From Pyricularia pennisetigena (taxonomy: Eukaryota > Ascomycota > Sordariomycetes > Magnaporthales > Pyriculariaceae), in NCBI RefSeq assembly GCF_004337985.1, contig NW_021940922.1, positions 461,509 through 525,508 of the forward strand: a stretch of 64,000 nucleotides of DNA, written 5' to 3'. The notes beneath the pieces were generated by a model that saw only the letters and a program-made list of their open reading frames with translations, was not told where the DNA came from and did not search any database. Shown here one piece after another: positions 11,799 to 22,700 of this stretch. Position 1 is the first letter of the stretch; every line of letters starts with the position of its first letter. Both the position numbers and the translations under genes were made by a program.

Positions 11799-12219
11799 TT
11801 AAACACATCCAATAAACCCATTCTGTCCACCTGACACGCAACCTTGGTTGGTGGGGGGAAAGGTCACGACGTTGCGTCCTGTGGGAAAAACCAGAATCGG
11901 GTCACATCCACCCTTGATACCTTTTTTCCTGTTCGTGGGCCGGTTCGAGAAAAACCCGCCGCACTACCAACCAAAAAAAAAAGAAAAATTAGTTATACCC
12001 AGTTGACACATATTTTGTGTGAAAAACAGAGAGAAAACGGGAACTTACGCAGCTAGGGCTCAAGCCGTTTTGTTGGCAAAAGTTGGTCAGGCCTGGATCA
12101 ATATCGCCGCAACAGACTCCTCCTGTCTTAGGCCCTTGGAAGTCGGGTTCTATTGCCACATCCTTGCCGACGCCGGCTGAGATATATATAGAGGCGAAGA
12201 TGATGGTAGTGAAGCGCAT
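11799..12219 (-). CDS. Small secreted protein with eight cysteines
   Basis: 111-residue secreted protein, family not recognised. Exon 1 is 12049-12219 and exon 2 is 11799-11963. The donor is GTAAGT after the codon for Cys57 and the acceptor is TTGGTAG, with a CTAAT branch-like site between; both exons are phase 0. Residues 1-18 are a signal peptide (MRFTTIIFASIYISAGVG). The mature part contains VCCGDID, FCQQNGLSPSC, CGGFFSNRP, GGCDPILVFP, GCVSGG and IGCV. Cysteines fall at 36, 37, 48, 57, 58, 77, 99 and 110, with two CC doublets, one of them formed only across the splice junction. The spacing is not the hydrophobin pattern. The unspliced frame ends soon after the donor, so a simple ORF search misses exon 2. 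The position next to a decayed region fits an effector-like protein, but that role is inference. Confidence 0.75.
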
Positions 12220-14528
12220 TGTGTTGAAAAGGGCTTGATAAAAGATGGATTGAGGATGGTAATGTTTGCAAAAAAAAAAAAAAAAAAGAAAAAAGAAAAG
12301 AAAAGAAAAGAAAAGGTAAGGTATAAGTACAACAAAGTTATCAAAATATGATGAAATGGAATTCGAGGATATTCTCAACGATTTCAGATTCTAATTATCG
12401 CCCTCTGCGAGTAATTGCGCTGTATCTTATACTGCACAGCTGGCTATATTTCAAATGTTAAGTGAGTTAACATTTTCACATATTACGGAGGTACCCGCAA
12501 TGAGAAATAGCTGCGACAAAAATTGTATCAAATACGTTTTGCAAATGGGTAATCTGTCATGTCAATATGCCATCTCAAATTTCGCTTGGGTATTAAAGAT
12601 TCTGTCGAACGCCTGACAGTGTCACTCATTACGCAGATCCCCAGACATTAATAGTAGGGCTAAGCTTTTGATCGGCAACTAGTCAAAGGCTCAAAGCTAT
12701 ATTTATCAGCCGAATCTTTATCCAAAACAGCACATCCAAAAGCTCGTCATGTTAGGGGACTGAGCTACCGTACAGATGACTCCAGGCCTCAAGCCCTGAC
12801 TCATTAGGTGTCAGCTGAAAGCTGGCCGCAGTGTATGCGCCAAGCCGTGGAGTCAGAGCTTGGTGTCCGCATGTTACTGCTTCATTTGCATTCATCGTTG
12901 CTTCGTCGAGGGGCTCTGGCTTCATCAATTTGCGGGTGCCAGAGGCGGTGGCGCGAACATGGGCAGATACCTGGGTAGATAGTTAATTTGTGGTGTGACA
13001 AGATTGCTGGGGCGTCTTGTCAGTGGTTTGCGCCCAGGCCAAACTGCTGATGTTGCTGTGATACGAAAAGGTCCAGAGGCGGCTGGTTGCTGCTTGGTTT
13101 TTATCGGGATACCGGCGGATTGGTAACACAGAAGGACTGGGAATGATACTTGGGCGATTCATGGCCTCGCAGTCGAGGCGTTTCGCCTATCATGTCAGTT
13201 GGGAGACTTGACATGACTTCGGTCCCAAAGATGATGGGTGTCACAGCCATTTAACTTTCCGGGATCGATGCAATTGATCCACTTTGCTCTCTGCCAAGAA
13301 ACTCGCTTTCTTCAATCTTGGTACAACAGCTTCCACTAACGAGGAGGGTAACTTTATTGATATGCGTGCCACGGGGAGAAAGGGAACACCAGCAGAGAAT
13401 AAACAGTAGGACACAACAGCCGACAACAGTTTGCACATATTCAAGTCACCAACTTGGCCTTGAGCCCGTATCAGCGCAGCTTTTGAGCATCGGGAGCAGA
13501 TTCGGTGCTAACTTGTACCGCGCTGATATACATTTTTAGCTCGGTGGCTCGTTCCGAGGCGGCCAATAGAAACCCGCGCAGTTGGATGAACCCGAGGGAA
13601 TGGATATGGTGATGCCTGTTCTGGACAGATCAGGCTATAAGAGCAACCGATTAGGGCCCCTCAATAGTCTGGACTTGACATTACTAAACATTTGGTGACT
13701 GCACTTATCAACACAGTGCGACGAGTACGGGCTCGATCCGACGATCTACCATATCTAATTTGACGGGCGCCGTGCTTAAGGCCACTGGGGACGCTGGGGT
13801 GTTTGTGGAGGCGGGGTCGCCGGTGGGACGGCGTTGGTCTTGGTCTGTTTGGCAAATTACTTGTAGTTGAATCTTGTTTTCCTTGCACCAGCTCAAGGTG
13901 GAGTTTAGACGAATTTTAAGCGCGTGACAGACACACATGACAGGAACTGGCGCCCGATCTGTCTTTGTCATGATTGGTAAACACAATGCATAGTCCTTAA
14001 CCATCCGCCCACTTTTGCATCTTGCTGATAATCAAACACACGATATACACTCTATAATATTGGACTATAGGGGCAGCCCGGGGCAAATTTCATCTTTCTA
14101 TATACTCCGTGTTGAGCTTTTCTCCTCCAGCCGATGCTAGGCTACTGTGTGTCTGGCTATAGGTGCTCGTGTTTCTGTTGAGAAACTTGAGATCTTGATC
14201 GAACTCAAGGGAGCAGTATTTTTCTTGGCTAAATACCAGGTAGATCAAAGGTCAAACGCCTGTCACATCTGTAATTCGACCATGTGTTCAGTTTTATGAG
14301 ACTTTGCTAATCTCCATTGCTCTATTCCGCTATTCGCAAGCCTATCTGTAGTCTGCTCTTACATTGTGGTCAGTGGGTCTCAATCGTCAGTGCAGGTGCC
14401 AGTTATCCGCCCCCTCCAACAACCACATCCCGACCCGTAAAGGACCACCCAGGTCGAGCTTGTATTAGCATCCATCGCCTGGGAGCACCTCCGCAAGCGC
14501 GACCAGGACGAAACGGCTTCCGCGTCGG
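12220..14528. other. Intergenic region, AT-rich
   Basis: The first 150 bases are the CT-rich leader of the small secreted protein gene. The rest holds no gene I can support; short frames at 13240-14000 on both strands look accidental. Confidence 0.5.
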
Positions 14529-17238
14529 CTACGAAGACTCCGTGTCGGCGGCAGGCGCGCGCCTGGCCACCGGGCCGGAGTCGACCCTGGGGGGAGCCGG
14601 GCGTCTGGCCGAGATGTCCCTTCGCGTCCTCTTGGCGTTGGGCACAATTGAGAAAACGGCGCTGTATGTAACAGCTGGATTTTTGCAGTACAACAATGCT
14701 TCATTGTACTGCATAGTTGACATATAACATCTCAAAGTATTGCTAACTACCAACACCTCAACCACTGGGCGATTTTGAAAGTTGTTGTTGGCGGTCCGGC
14801 ATCGCTCGAGGAAAGCGGGAAAGTTGCCGTTGGCATCCCTTTCAGTGACCACGTTGCCGACGATGCTTAACCCGGAAGTGTATTGGAGATAGCATGCTGG
14901 GCCAGTCTTGTTGAACACACGGAGCTGGTAGCCGGCTAGGGTGGGAAGGACTTGGGTTGGGACGGCCGAGGTGGTGGTGCTGCTAGAGGCCGATGTGCTT
15001 GAAGTTGAGGTGCTTGTAGTTGTTGTCGCAGCCGAGGTAGTAGCGCTGCTGGAGGTCGAAGTGCTGCTCGAGGTGGATGAGCTGGTAGTCTCCGGCGCGG
15101 ACGAGGTGGTGGCGCTGCTCGAGGTCAAAGTGCTGCTCGAGGTGGATGAGCTGGTGGTCTCCGGCGCGGCCGAGGTGGTGGAGCTTGACGATGTAAGCGA
15201 AGCATTATCGGTCGACTCGACAACAGTGGAGCTGGAAGTTGTAGACGAAGTGGCAGCTGGTGTCACAGAAGTATCGGTGGACTCAGTAACCGTAGAACTG
15301 GAAGCTGTAGTTGATGTCTCGGTCGACGTCACCGCGGTCGAGCTTTCAGAAGAGGACGACGTGGTTTCCGAGGTGGTAGGAACCACGGTGCTACTATTCT
15401 CTACAGTAACAGCTGATGTGGTCGAGGTTGGTGCATCAGTCGATTCGACACTGCTAGAGGTGGAAACCGTAGATGTTTCAGTTGACGACGCCGCAGTTGA
15501 GCTTTCAGAAGCGGATGACGTAGTCTCCGAGCTAGTAGTGACTGTGCTGCTACTGTTCTCTACGGTGCTTGTTGAAGTGGCAGTTGGTGTGACAGACGTC
15601 TCGGTGGACTCGGTAACAGTAGAGCTGGGAACCGCAGTTGATGTTTCAGTTGATGTGACCGCAGTGGAGCTTTCAGAAGAAGACGACGTGGTTCCCGAGG
15701 TGGTGGGAACCACGGTGCTGGTATCCTCTACAGTTACAGTTGGTGCGGTCGAGGTCGAAGCCTCAGTCGACTGCGAGCTTGTGGTCACATCTGTGCTGGT
15801 GCTGGAGGTTGTGCTATCGCTGCTGCTGGTTGTCGCCGACGTAGTAGAGCTGGAGGTTTCCAGGGTAGAAGTTGGGATGCCCGACGAGGAGCTTGTCTCA
15901 ATGGTCGAGGCTGACGAGGTCTCAGTCGAGCTGGGGGTTGCACTGCCAGATGTGGAAGTCTGGGCGGTAACTGTGTCTGTAGTGAGTGTTGTGGAATCCG
16001 AGGTGATAGTTGTGGTGCTGCTGGCAAGGGAGGACGTCAATGTTGAGGAAGACATATCGGTAGTGCTGACTGAAGTGGCGCTTGAAGTGGATGAGGAAGA
16101 CGCCGATGAAGAGGTTTCGGTACTGGTGGTGGAAGAAGAGCTTTCAACGGACGAGGACGAAGTCGATGAGGACGAAGTCGACGAGGACGTGGTAGTGGTG
16201 TCGGTAGAAGAGCTTTGGACAGAAGAGGCAGAGGTTGTCGAAGAAGTTTCGGTCGAGCTTGAGGCGGAGCTGATGGAGGCAGACGTGGTGCTGCTCGCGA
16301 CAGACGACGTGGTGGTCGAAGATGCTGTGGTCGAAGACGAGGTCGTTGCGTGACTGGTAGTGGTAGTCGACAAACTCGACGAGCCCACCACGGCATTGCA
16401 TCTTCCAAAGGCACTTTGACAACCCGCCCCGCAGTAAGCGTTGCTCTGCTGCATGTTAGCATTTCCGTGCCGCTGTTGGGCCGCAGTGGGCGTCGGACAA
16501 ACTTACACTACCGCACCAGTTGTTCTTGCTGCAGCAATTCCCGAAAGCCGAGCCCTGGCAGGTAAACCCGTTGCCGCACTTGGCGTCGGTGCTGACCTTG
16601 AGGCCTGGGGTGTTTGCAGCGCCGGTGGAGGACGAGCTGGCGGACGACGTGGATGCCGAAGCCACGGCGTTGCAGGTTCCGAATGCACTCTGACAACCGG
16701 CTCCGCAGTAAGCGTTGCTCTGCTGCGTGTTAGCATCACCGTGCTGCTGTTGGGCCGCAGTGGGCGTCGGACAAACTTACACTTCCGCACCAGTTATTCT
16801 TGCTGCAGCAGTTACCAAACGCCGAGCCCTGGCAGGTAAACCCGTTGCCGCACTTGGCGTCCGTGCTGATCACCAGCCCAGGAGGGGTGGTTCCGGCGGA
16901 AGGCGTAGAAGTCCCGCCGCTGGTCGTGACGGCAGTGGTGCAGGTACCGTACCCGGACTGGCAGCCGGTTCCGCAGTAGGCATTCGTCTGTCCAAGGCCA
17001 ATGTCAGGGTCGAATCCAGCATCAAAACGTGGTGTAGTGGTCTCCAACCAAAGAGAAACAGACTTACGCTACCGCACCAGCCGTTTTTGGAGCAGCAGTT
17101 GCCAAAAGCAGAGCCTTGACAGGTGGCACCAACGGCCGCACCGCATTTTGCGTCCAGGCTGGTCTTCAAGGTGGGACCTCCCAGAGCGGCGCTGGCGAGG
17201 GTCAGCACGATGCCGACGGTAGAGAGTGTGAGCCGCAT
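14529..17238 (-). CDS. Triple CBM18 chitin-binding protein with long Ser/Thr-rich region
   Basis: Extracellular chitin-binding protein, about 837 residues. Exons 17068-17238, 16781-16987, 16507-16722 and 14529-16448, all phase 0. Residues 1-20 are a signal peptide. Three hevein-type CBM18 modules follow, each with the pattern DAKCG...TCQGSAFGNCC SKNxWCGS...NAYCGxGCQS. Each module is split by an intron at exactly the same place, after WCGS. Introns 2 and 3 are both 58 bases and differ at about four positions, so the module duplicated with its intron. About 480 residues of Ser/Thr/Val/Glu repeats follow, probably heavily O-glycosylated. The last ~140 residues (from LPTLAGYQLRVFN) form a distinct domain with four cysteines that I do not recognise, followed by a dibasic tail. 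Likely roles are binding wall chitin or shielding it from chitinases. A long antisense frame is a codon shadow. Confidence 0.85.
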
Positions 17239-18771
17239 GGCCAGAGAGAGAGCGATCGACAAAGAAACAAAGGCAGGCAGGCCTTGACTGGTGATGTATT
17301 TGGGGGAAGAAAATGAATGCGATCCGAGAAAGCTTGTTGCTGTCGTGGCTACCTAGGTATGCATCTCGTTGAACAAAGCATCGTGGCAAAGCTTTATATC
17401 CCGTTGCGAAAAAGGGGCCAACTCCCAGTCTTAGAATAGCCACGGCCTAGGCCCGGAGCCGGTCGTCGCTGCTGAGTTGCAAGCGTCGAGCCGCCAGGGG
17501 CTAGTGTCGATGCCAAGACGAGCTTGTCTGGTTTTGAGATTGTATATTCCTTGAGCTGAAGAATTTCGCGCTAGTCCATACCCCTTAAAGGCTGATACGC
17601 ATGGAAAAGATATCTTCCCTTATGTTAGCTAGCTGACGGCTTCCAGATAAATGCCAGAGACCCTAACGAGTGGCGAATAGGATGTGTGCAGCGATAAAGG
17701 TCAGCTGTTTCCGGTTTAAGGTTAAAAGCAAATGTTCTTGGGTAGTTGTGGGAAAAAGGAGCTGCGCTAGATGTTGAGATCTGACAAGCGCCGGTATACA
17801 ATTCCGGTAATACGCGACATGTAGTTAACTTGGTTGTTATACAACGCCTACCTGGGCGAGTTTAATAAGCAACATGAGGAAAGGACAAAGATACAAGTAT
17901 AGAAGAGCCAAACCATGAGATGTTCTGAAAGCTAGAGCCTAAAGGCAAAGGTCAACCATTTCAATTTGAGTTTTTCAAACATGTTACGATATTGGGCGTC
18001 TCATTCTCAATCTCTGATATTAAGTTTCTAACTTTGACAACTTGCCTCGCTTTACACTAGACTAGACCTGATGTCATTTCAGCTTCGGGTGTAGCACGCT
18101 GTCGCTGAAGTGTACCAATTTGGTCAGAACTTAGACGGCCAATAGAGCATGAGTTTATATTTTCAGCTGTACAGTGGGCAGTCGATTGGTTCATCTTGGT
18201 TGCACTGCGTGTACTGAACAAGAGCGCGGAAATCCCGAGAATGGGTTCCGGGTGTGGCAGCAAGTGTATGAGTAAAATAATTATGTCTTGGGTCCGCTGC
18301 CCATATGGTTCTCTTGTGTATTTGGCCACGAGGGTCCGCTATGCTTTCTTTCTTTTGGACAAACTCTGGCGCCGGGATTCACGCTTCTTTGGCAGAATTT
18401 ATTGAGGAACAACCATCTCTTGTTCAACTTGGGGAGTTTCGGACAGCAAAAGAACCATCTTCTGATGGCATGCCTTTTGTCATGCACGCTTGGACATTCA
18501 ACGTAGAGTATAGCTGTTTCGTCACATCTTTAAAGAATGCGCGATATTGAACCAAGAGTTTCCAGTATGATTTGGAGCCAAAGAGATAGAAGAAAGCTGA
18601 ACGCTGCACAAAAGTAAGTACCACCTGTTCCGAACGCCGTTATCTCAAATGCCCGATCCCCAATGTCTACGCTATGCAAAAAAGCCAACGCTATGCATCC
18701 AAGCCAAAAATACAAAACGGAAACAGACCCCGTTACACTCAAGACGTATAGATCCTTTATTTCAAGGCCCT
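17239..18771. other. Intergenic region between CBM18 and AA11 genes
   Basis: Promoter of the CBM18 gene on the left and 3' flank of the AA11 gene on the right. No further gene seen. Confidence 0.55.
17393..17398 (-). promoter_or_regulatory. TATA-like box of the CBM18 gene
   Basis: Reads TATAAA on the minus strand, about 155 bases before the start codon at 17238. Motif and spacing only. Confidence 0.35.
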
Positions 18772-19737
18772 CTACACCACAAAGTCAAAGTCGCGCACGT
18801 GGAGCCTCTCGACGGAGCGCTTGACAAATTTACCGTCCTTGCACTTGGTCCCAGCAGCGACGGGCATCTCAGCGGCCCATGCCCCGTTGGCGCACTGCTG
18901 GAACTTGGCCTCGCCGTTGCACTTGAAAGCACCCGACGTGCAGCCATCACCGCCACCACCCGCAGTCGAGGCGGGAGCCGGGGCAGGGGCAGGAGCAGGA
19001 GCAGGAGCAGGAGTAGGACCGGCAGGGGCAGCATCGCCGCCGCCGCCACCACCACCAGCGCCGCACTCGAGCGTCACAAAGTCGAGACCAGGAGCAGTCA
19101 CGAACTTGCTGCCGGGGTTCTTGTACTTGTAGTTCTTGCCCTCCTCGGTCTTGCAGGGGAAGCCGTCGACGTTGGCGACGACCATCTCGGGCAGCTTGTC
19201 AAAGTTGGCCTGGCTGCCGCCCGCGCCGGTCAGCTTGACGGGGCCGCACTGCATGTAAAACTCGCGGTTGCCGGATCGGTTGATCCAGGTCCAGGCGATC
19301 TTGGCCTCGCCCGCCGGGATGTCGGCGGGGACGTCGTAGGCGAGACCCGAGTCCACGATGGCGTTGACGTTCTCGGGCATGTTCCCTTCGTACTTGATCG
19401 GGCAGCCGCCGTGGAACGACGTGATGGTCCTCCACACTGTGTCCTTGGTTGGGTTAGCCTCGTAGGTTAGTGAAACTTGGCACGAGCCACCGCTGTGCAC
19501 GGCGCTGCCCTTGAAGACAAGTTTGTTGCCAGAAGATCCCAGCTTGAGCTCCGTCGCAGTGCCACCCGTCATCTTGCCCTGGCAGGGGAAGGGGTTGAAG
19601 GATTGGTCTGGTTGCTTGCCCATCGGGCCGCTGTTGTAGCCGGGGAATGGCGCCGGCGTGACCATCATCATGTGTGCGTTGGCAGTAGCGGCGAGAGCGA
19701 AAAGACCGGCGAGTTGCAAAGGCGATCTGAACTGCAT
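18772..19737 (-). CDS. AA11 chitin-active lytic polysaccharide monooxygenase with X278-like C-terminus
   Basis: Copper LPMO of family AA11, known for oxidative chitin cleavage; 321 residues, one exon. Residues 1-21 are a signal peptide ending ANA, giving His22 as the mature N-terminus (HMMMVTPAPF). The second brace histidine is in ITSFHGGCP. Other family features are the GPMGKQ/FPCQGK region, the IAWTWINRSGNREFYMQCGPV core and the disulphide cysteines. A Gly-rich and Ala/Pro-rich linker leads to a C-terminal Cys module (CTSGAFKCNGEAKFQQC) like the X278 module often attached to AA11. It lies next to the CBM18 gene on the same strand, giving a chitin-directed pair. It could act in self-wall remodelling or attack on other fungi or arthropods; the sequence does not decide. 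Confidence 0.92.
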   Translation of the reverse strand: MQFRSPLQLAGLFALAATANAHMMMVTPAPFPGYNSGPMGKQPDQSFNPFPCQGKMTGGTATELKLGSSGNKLVFKGSAVHSGGSCQVSLTYEANPTKDTVWRTITSFHGGCPIKYEGNMPENVNAIVDSGLAYDVPADIPAGEAKIAWTWINRSGNREFYMQCGPVKLTGAGGSQANFDKLPEMVVANVDGFPCKTEEGKNYKYKNPGSKFVTAPGLDFVTLECGAGGGGGGGDAAPAGPTPAPAPAPAPAPAPASTAGGGGDGCTSGAFKCNGEAKFQQCANGAWAAEMPVAAGTKCKDGKFVKRSVERLHVRDFDFVV

Positions 19738-22700
19738 TTTGATGACTGGGTCGGGTGGAATCCGGTAAGCGGCGATCTAGTTAGGTCAGTTTTCTTGTTA
19801 GCTGATGGTGACAGACAGAAAATGAACTCTAATGGCTGAAGGTGTATCGAGGTTAGTGGGGAGGCTGCTTGTTGGTTTATAGAGTAAACGAGGTTATAAA
19901 GAGGATGAAGAATAATCCAAAAGCAACAGTCCAGACATATCAAAGTACAATCAATCTTTAGATATAAAGTCTCTGCACCCTTAGAAAAACTACCCCAGTA
20001 AGTATAGCCGAGACCATAGTAAGACTCGCGAGCGGCAGGCATGCTGGTGAGCGCTCCAACACTGTGCCGTTTGGAATCCGAGAGGTGTGGTTTGTAAGAT
20101 GTTTTCTTGGCCAACCAAGACAGCTCATGCAGGTGAGATACCCCCACACGTGCGGCATAGGCAGCTCTTTGTGTTGTGGTGCCGAGCCTACTTGTGTACC
20201 TGTTGCATTATGATACGATATTCGGTAGTCTCAGCGGTAGTGCGTCAGCTACGACAAATCTTGTAAAATACTCAGCACCCCTTTAATCGGCCTCTCATTC
20301 GAGGACATATCACGGCTAAGGTAAGACGGCAGCTCGTCAAAACAAATGGGTGTTCAAACGCGAGATTATTGGGCTTCGCAGCAAAACTCCAACAGCCTTT
20401 TTTTTTTTTTTTCTTCCCCAATCCTTGAATCTTAGCGACTCTTGAAAATGACAAGGATTACAACCGTATGACCAAGGCCCAACTGCTTCTTGGCACAGGC
20501 GCAGGCTTAGCTATGCAAAAGTTCATCGCATCAAAGGACAAGCGGGCGGTGGGCGCAGTCAAGGTCCCAAAGCTGTGTCAGCAACTGTGCAGGTCGCGGC
20601 TAACGCTCGCAAATTCCGGATGTGGCGTGTTGAGGTTCGATTATTGACTCCCTATTTGCTCGCCCGACTCTTTCGAGACATTTAATAACCTCAAAAGGTA
20701 CTTTAGGTACCTAGTAAGCGCAAAAAGTGCAAAGCTGGCTCATTCCTCCGCAACCAAGGTATAAATTCACCGTTTCGCTTCAAAACTCAACCTTTCAGGT
20801 GTGTTATTTGCGGTCTTGACTCCTGAACATCAGAGACCCAACCTCGAGGTGGAATCTTAGATTCCTTAGCTCTGTGCATAAGTCGCACAATTGCTCCCGA
20901 ATCCCGATTCAATCCCTTGCATCAGTCTATTTTTGTTAGAGATAAGAATGATGGCTTTGTCGCCTCAAGTCTCTACAGTTGGCAGCAAGAATCGCTGCAA
21001 GCCTCTCTACAAGGAGACGTTGTCAGAATGATCAACCTTGTGTTGAGACTCAGGAACATCTGTTACTTGTGGTAAAGGCCAATGGCATTGACAAGGGGGC
21101 AACAAGGGCATACAGAACATCAAGGAGCGTGACAGGGGATCAATCATCAGAAGGACTGTCGAAAGGCAGTAAAACCCTGCATGAGTAAATAGATAGGTGT
21201 GTAGGCCAATCTTAGTTTCCCTATTATTCATCTCTTTGCCCCCTTGTATCACTGGCAGCTTCTACTCCCGAGCCGTTAAGGAGTGCCACAAGCACATCAT
21301 CTGTAGTTTATTTAGCAACCCATGTCGAAGGCGCTTTAGTGCTCCCTGTACGCTTCATGAATAGAAACACCTTTCACCACCTCCAGGCTTGATCCCTCCC
21401 GTACATTATCTTTAGAGAGACGGTCTGGGTTAAAAAGTATTTTACTGAAGCACTTCACAAATCCCGCTTCTTGGCACGCATCACGGATAATTAAGTAGCA
21501 AGTACGTCAATCATGTTCAATGCTCGATGACAGGGCGGGCTTTGTTCCCTTTGCCAACTTCACCGTCAAGCAGCATTCAAGACGACACCTAGACCTCGCT
21601 TCCGGTTTTTACTCGAGGGAAAATGGGAACTCCGTTGTCTATCACTATACCAGTGCGATATTGCTTCCTCTCCGCGTCGAACACATTCCCGGCGCACCGC
21701 TCAGTCACTCCTTGATCCTTCTGAATGACTTGATGAAGGCGCGATTTCACCGCAGTTTCGACCGGGAAAAAGACTATACCTCTATGCCAGTAACCGTTGC
21801 TGAAACAGGGCGGTATTGTCTGCTGCTCGATGTCGACAAGGACTTATATAAATCGGCATCCTCACAAGAGTCAAAACATGGATCTGGTTGTTTTTAAGAT
21901 CAAACCCGACGAAACTGGACTACTACACGTCTGTCGGGCGAGCTCAGATCTTTCGAGCAATTTTGGGAGCAACATACCTGAAGTAACTCCTCAGGCTGAG
22001 TTAACATCTACCAAAGCTGACGGGTAATTGTTGCTGGTGCGCTAGGCATGGGATAGGCGGCGCCGAAAAGTCTCGATACAGCACATTTCGCAATAGAGTC
22101 TTAAAGCTGGCCGATTGACCCCAGGTGGCAAAATAGAAGTTTAGGGTTTCGTACAGCTTATGGGCCGGGGGTGGTTATCCCTGGCCGCCTCATGGGTTGT
22201 TGTTTTAAAGGGAATCTCCTTTACAACGCTTTGGAACCAGTTTTACCAAGGAAGAGGCAGCATTTGGGATGTGCGTAATTATGCATTTGAAGCTATAATA
22301 GTGAAAACTGCACTGTTTCTAAACATTTGCGTTATTTCTACATAGCCGAATCTAATTTTGGGCATTTCGAACGGCATATATCCAACATATATAGCAGCAT
22401 TAAGGATTAGAGGACTGTTAATCGCGCCCATATCTTTTTTTCAGCATGATATTTGATTACTCGAAATGGGTTAATTTATTTGATTTTGAATTCCCGCCAA
22501 CTGGGCCAGGGTATTTGTTAAACCTGCTTAAACTTGGCCTAGCACATCTTCCTTCAGATTTTAGGCAAATTCGCGTGAGCAGTTTGTTGCAATCAGTAAA
22601 AGCTTCAGCATTAATCTCGACGGTACCCACATTCTTCCAGACTAATTCTAGTCTTGAGTTTAAAAAGAAAATGTGACTTGGAACAAGAAATTGACTTTTG

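Noticed and set aside
14668..14706. Perfect 9-base inverted repeat GCAGTACAA/TTGTACTGC
   Set aside because: It lies inside the coding sequence of the CBM18 protein and matches ordinary codons; no terminator or mobile-element context.
14941..16353. 470-codon antisense frame over the Ser/Thr-rich CBM18 protein
   Set aside because: Val/Glu/Asp-only composition is the complement of Ser/Thr codons; not a gene.
21520..21897. 125-codon plus-strand frame in the gene-poor region
   Set aside because: Protein-like composition but no domain, splice or promoter evidence; not supportable as a gene.
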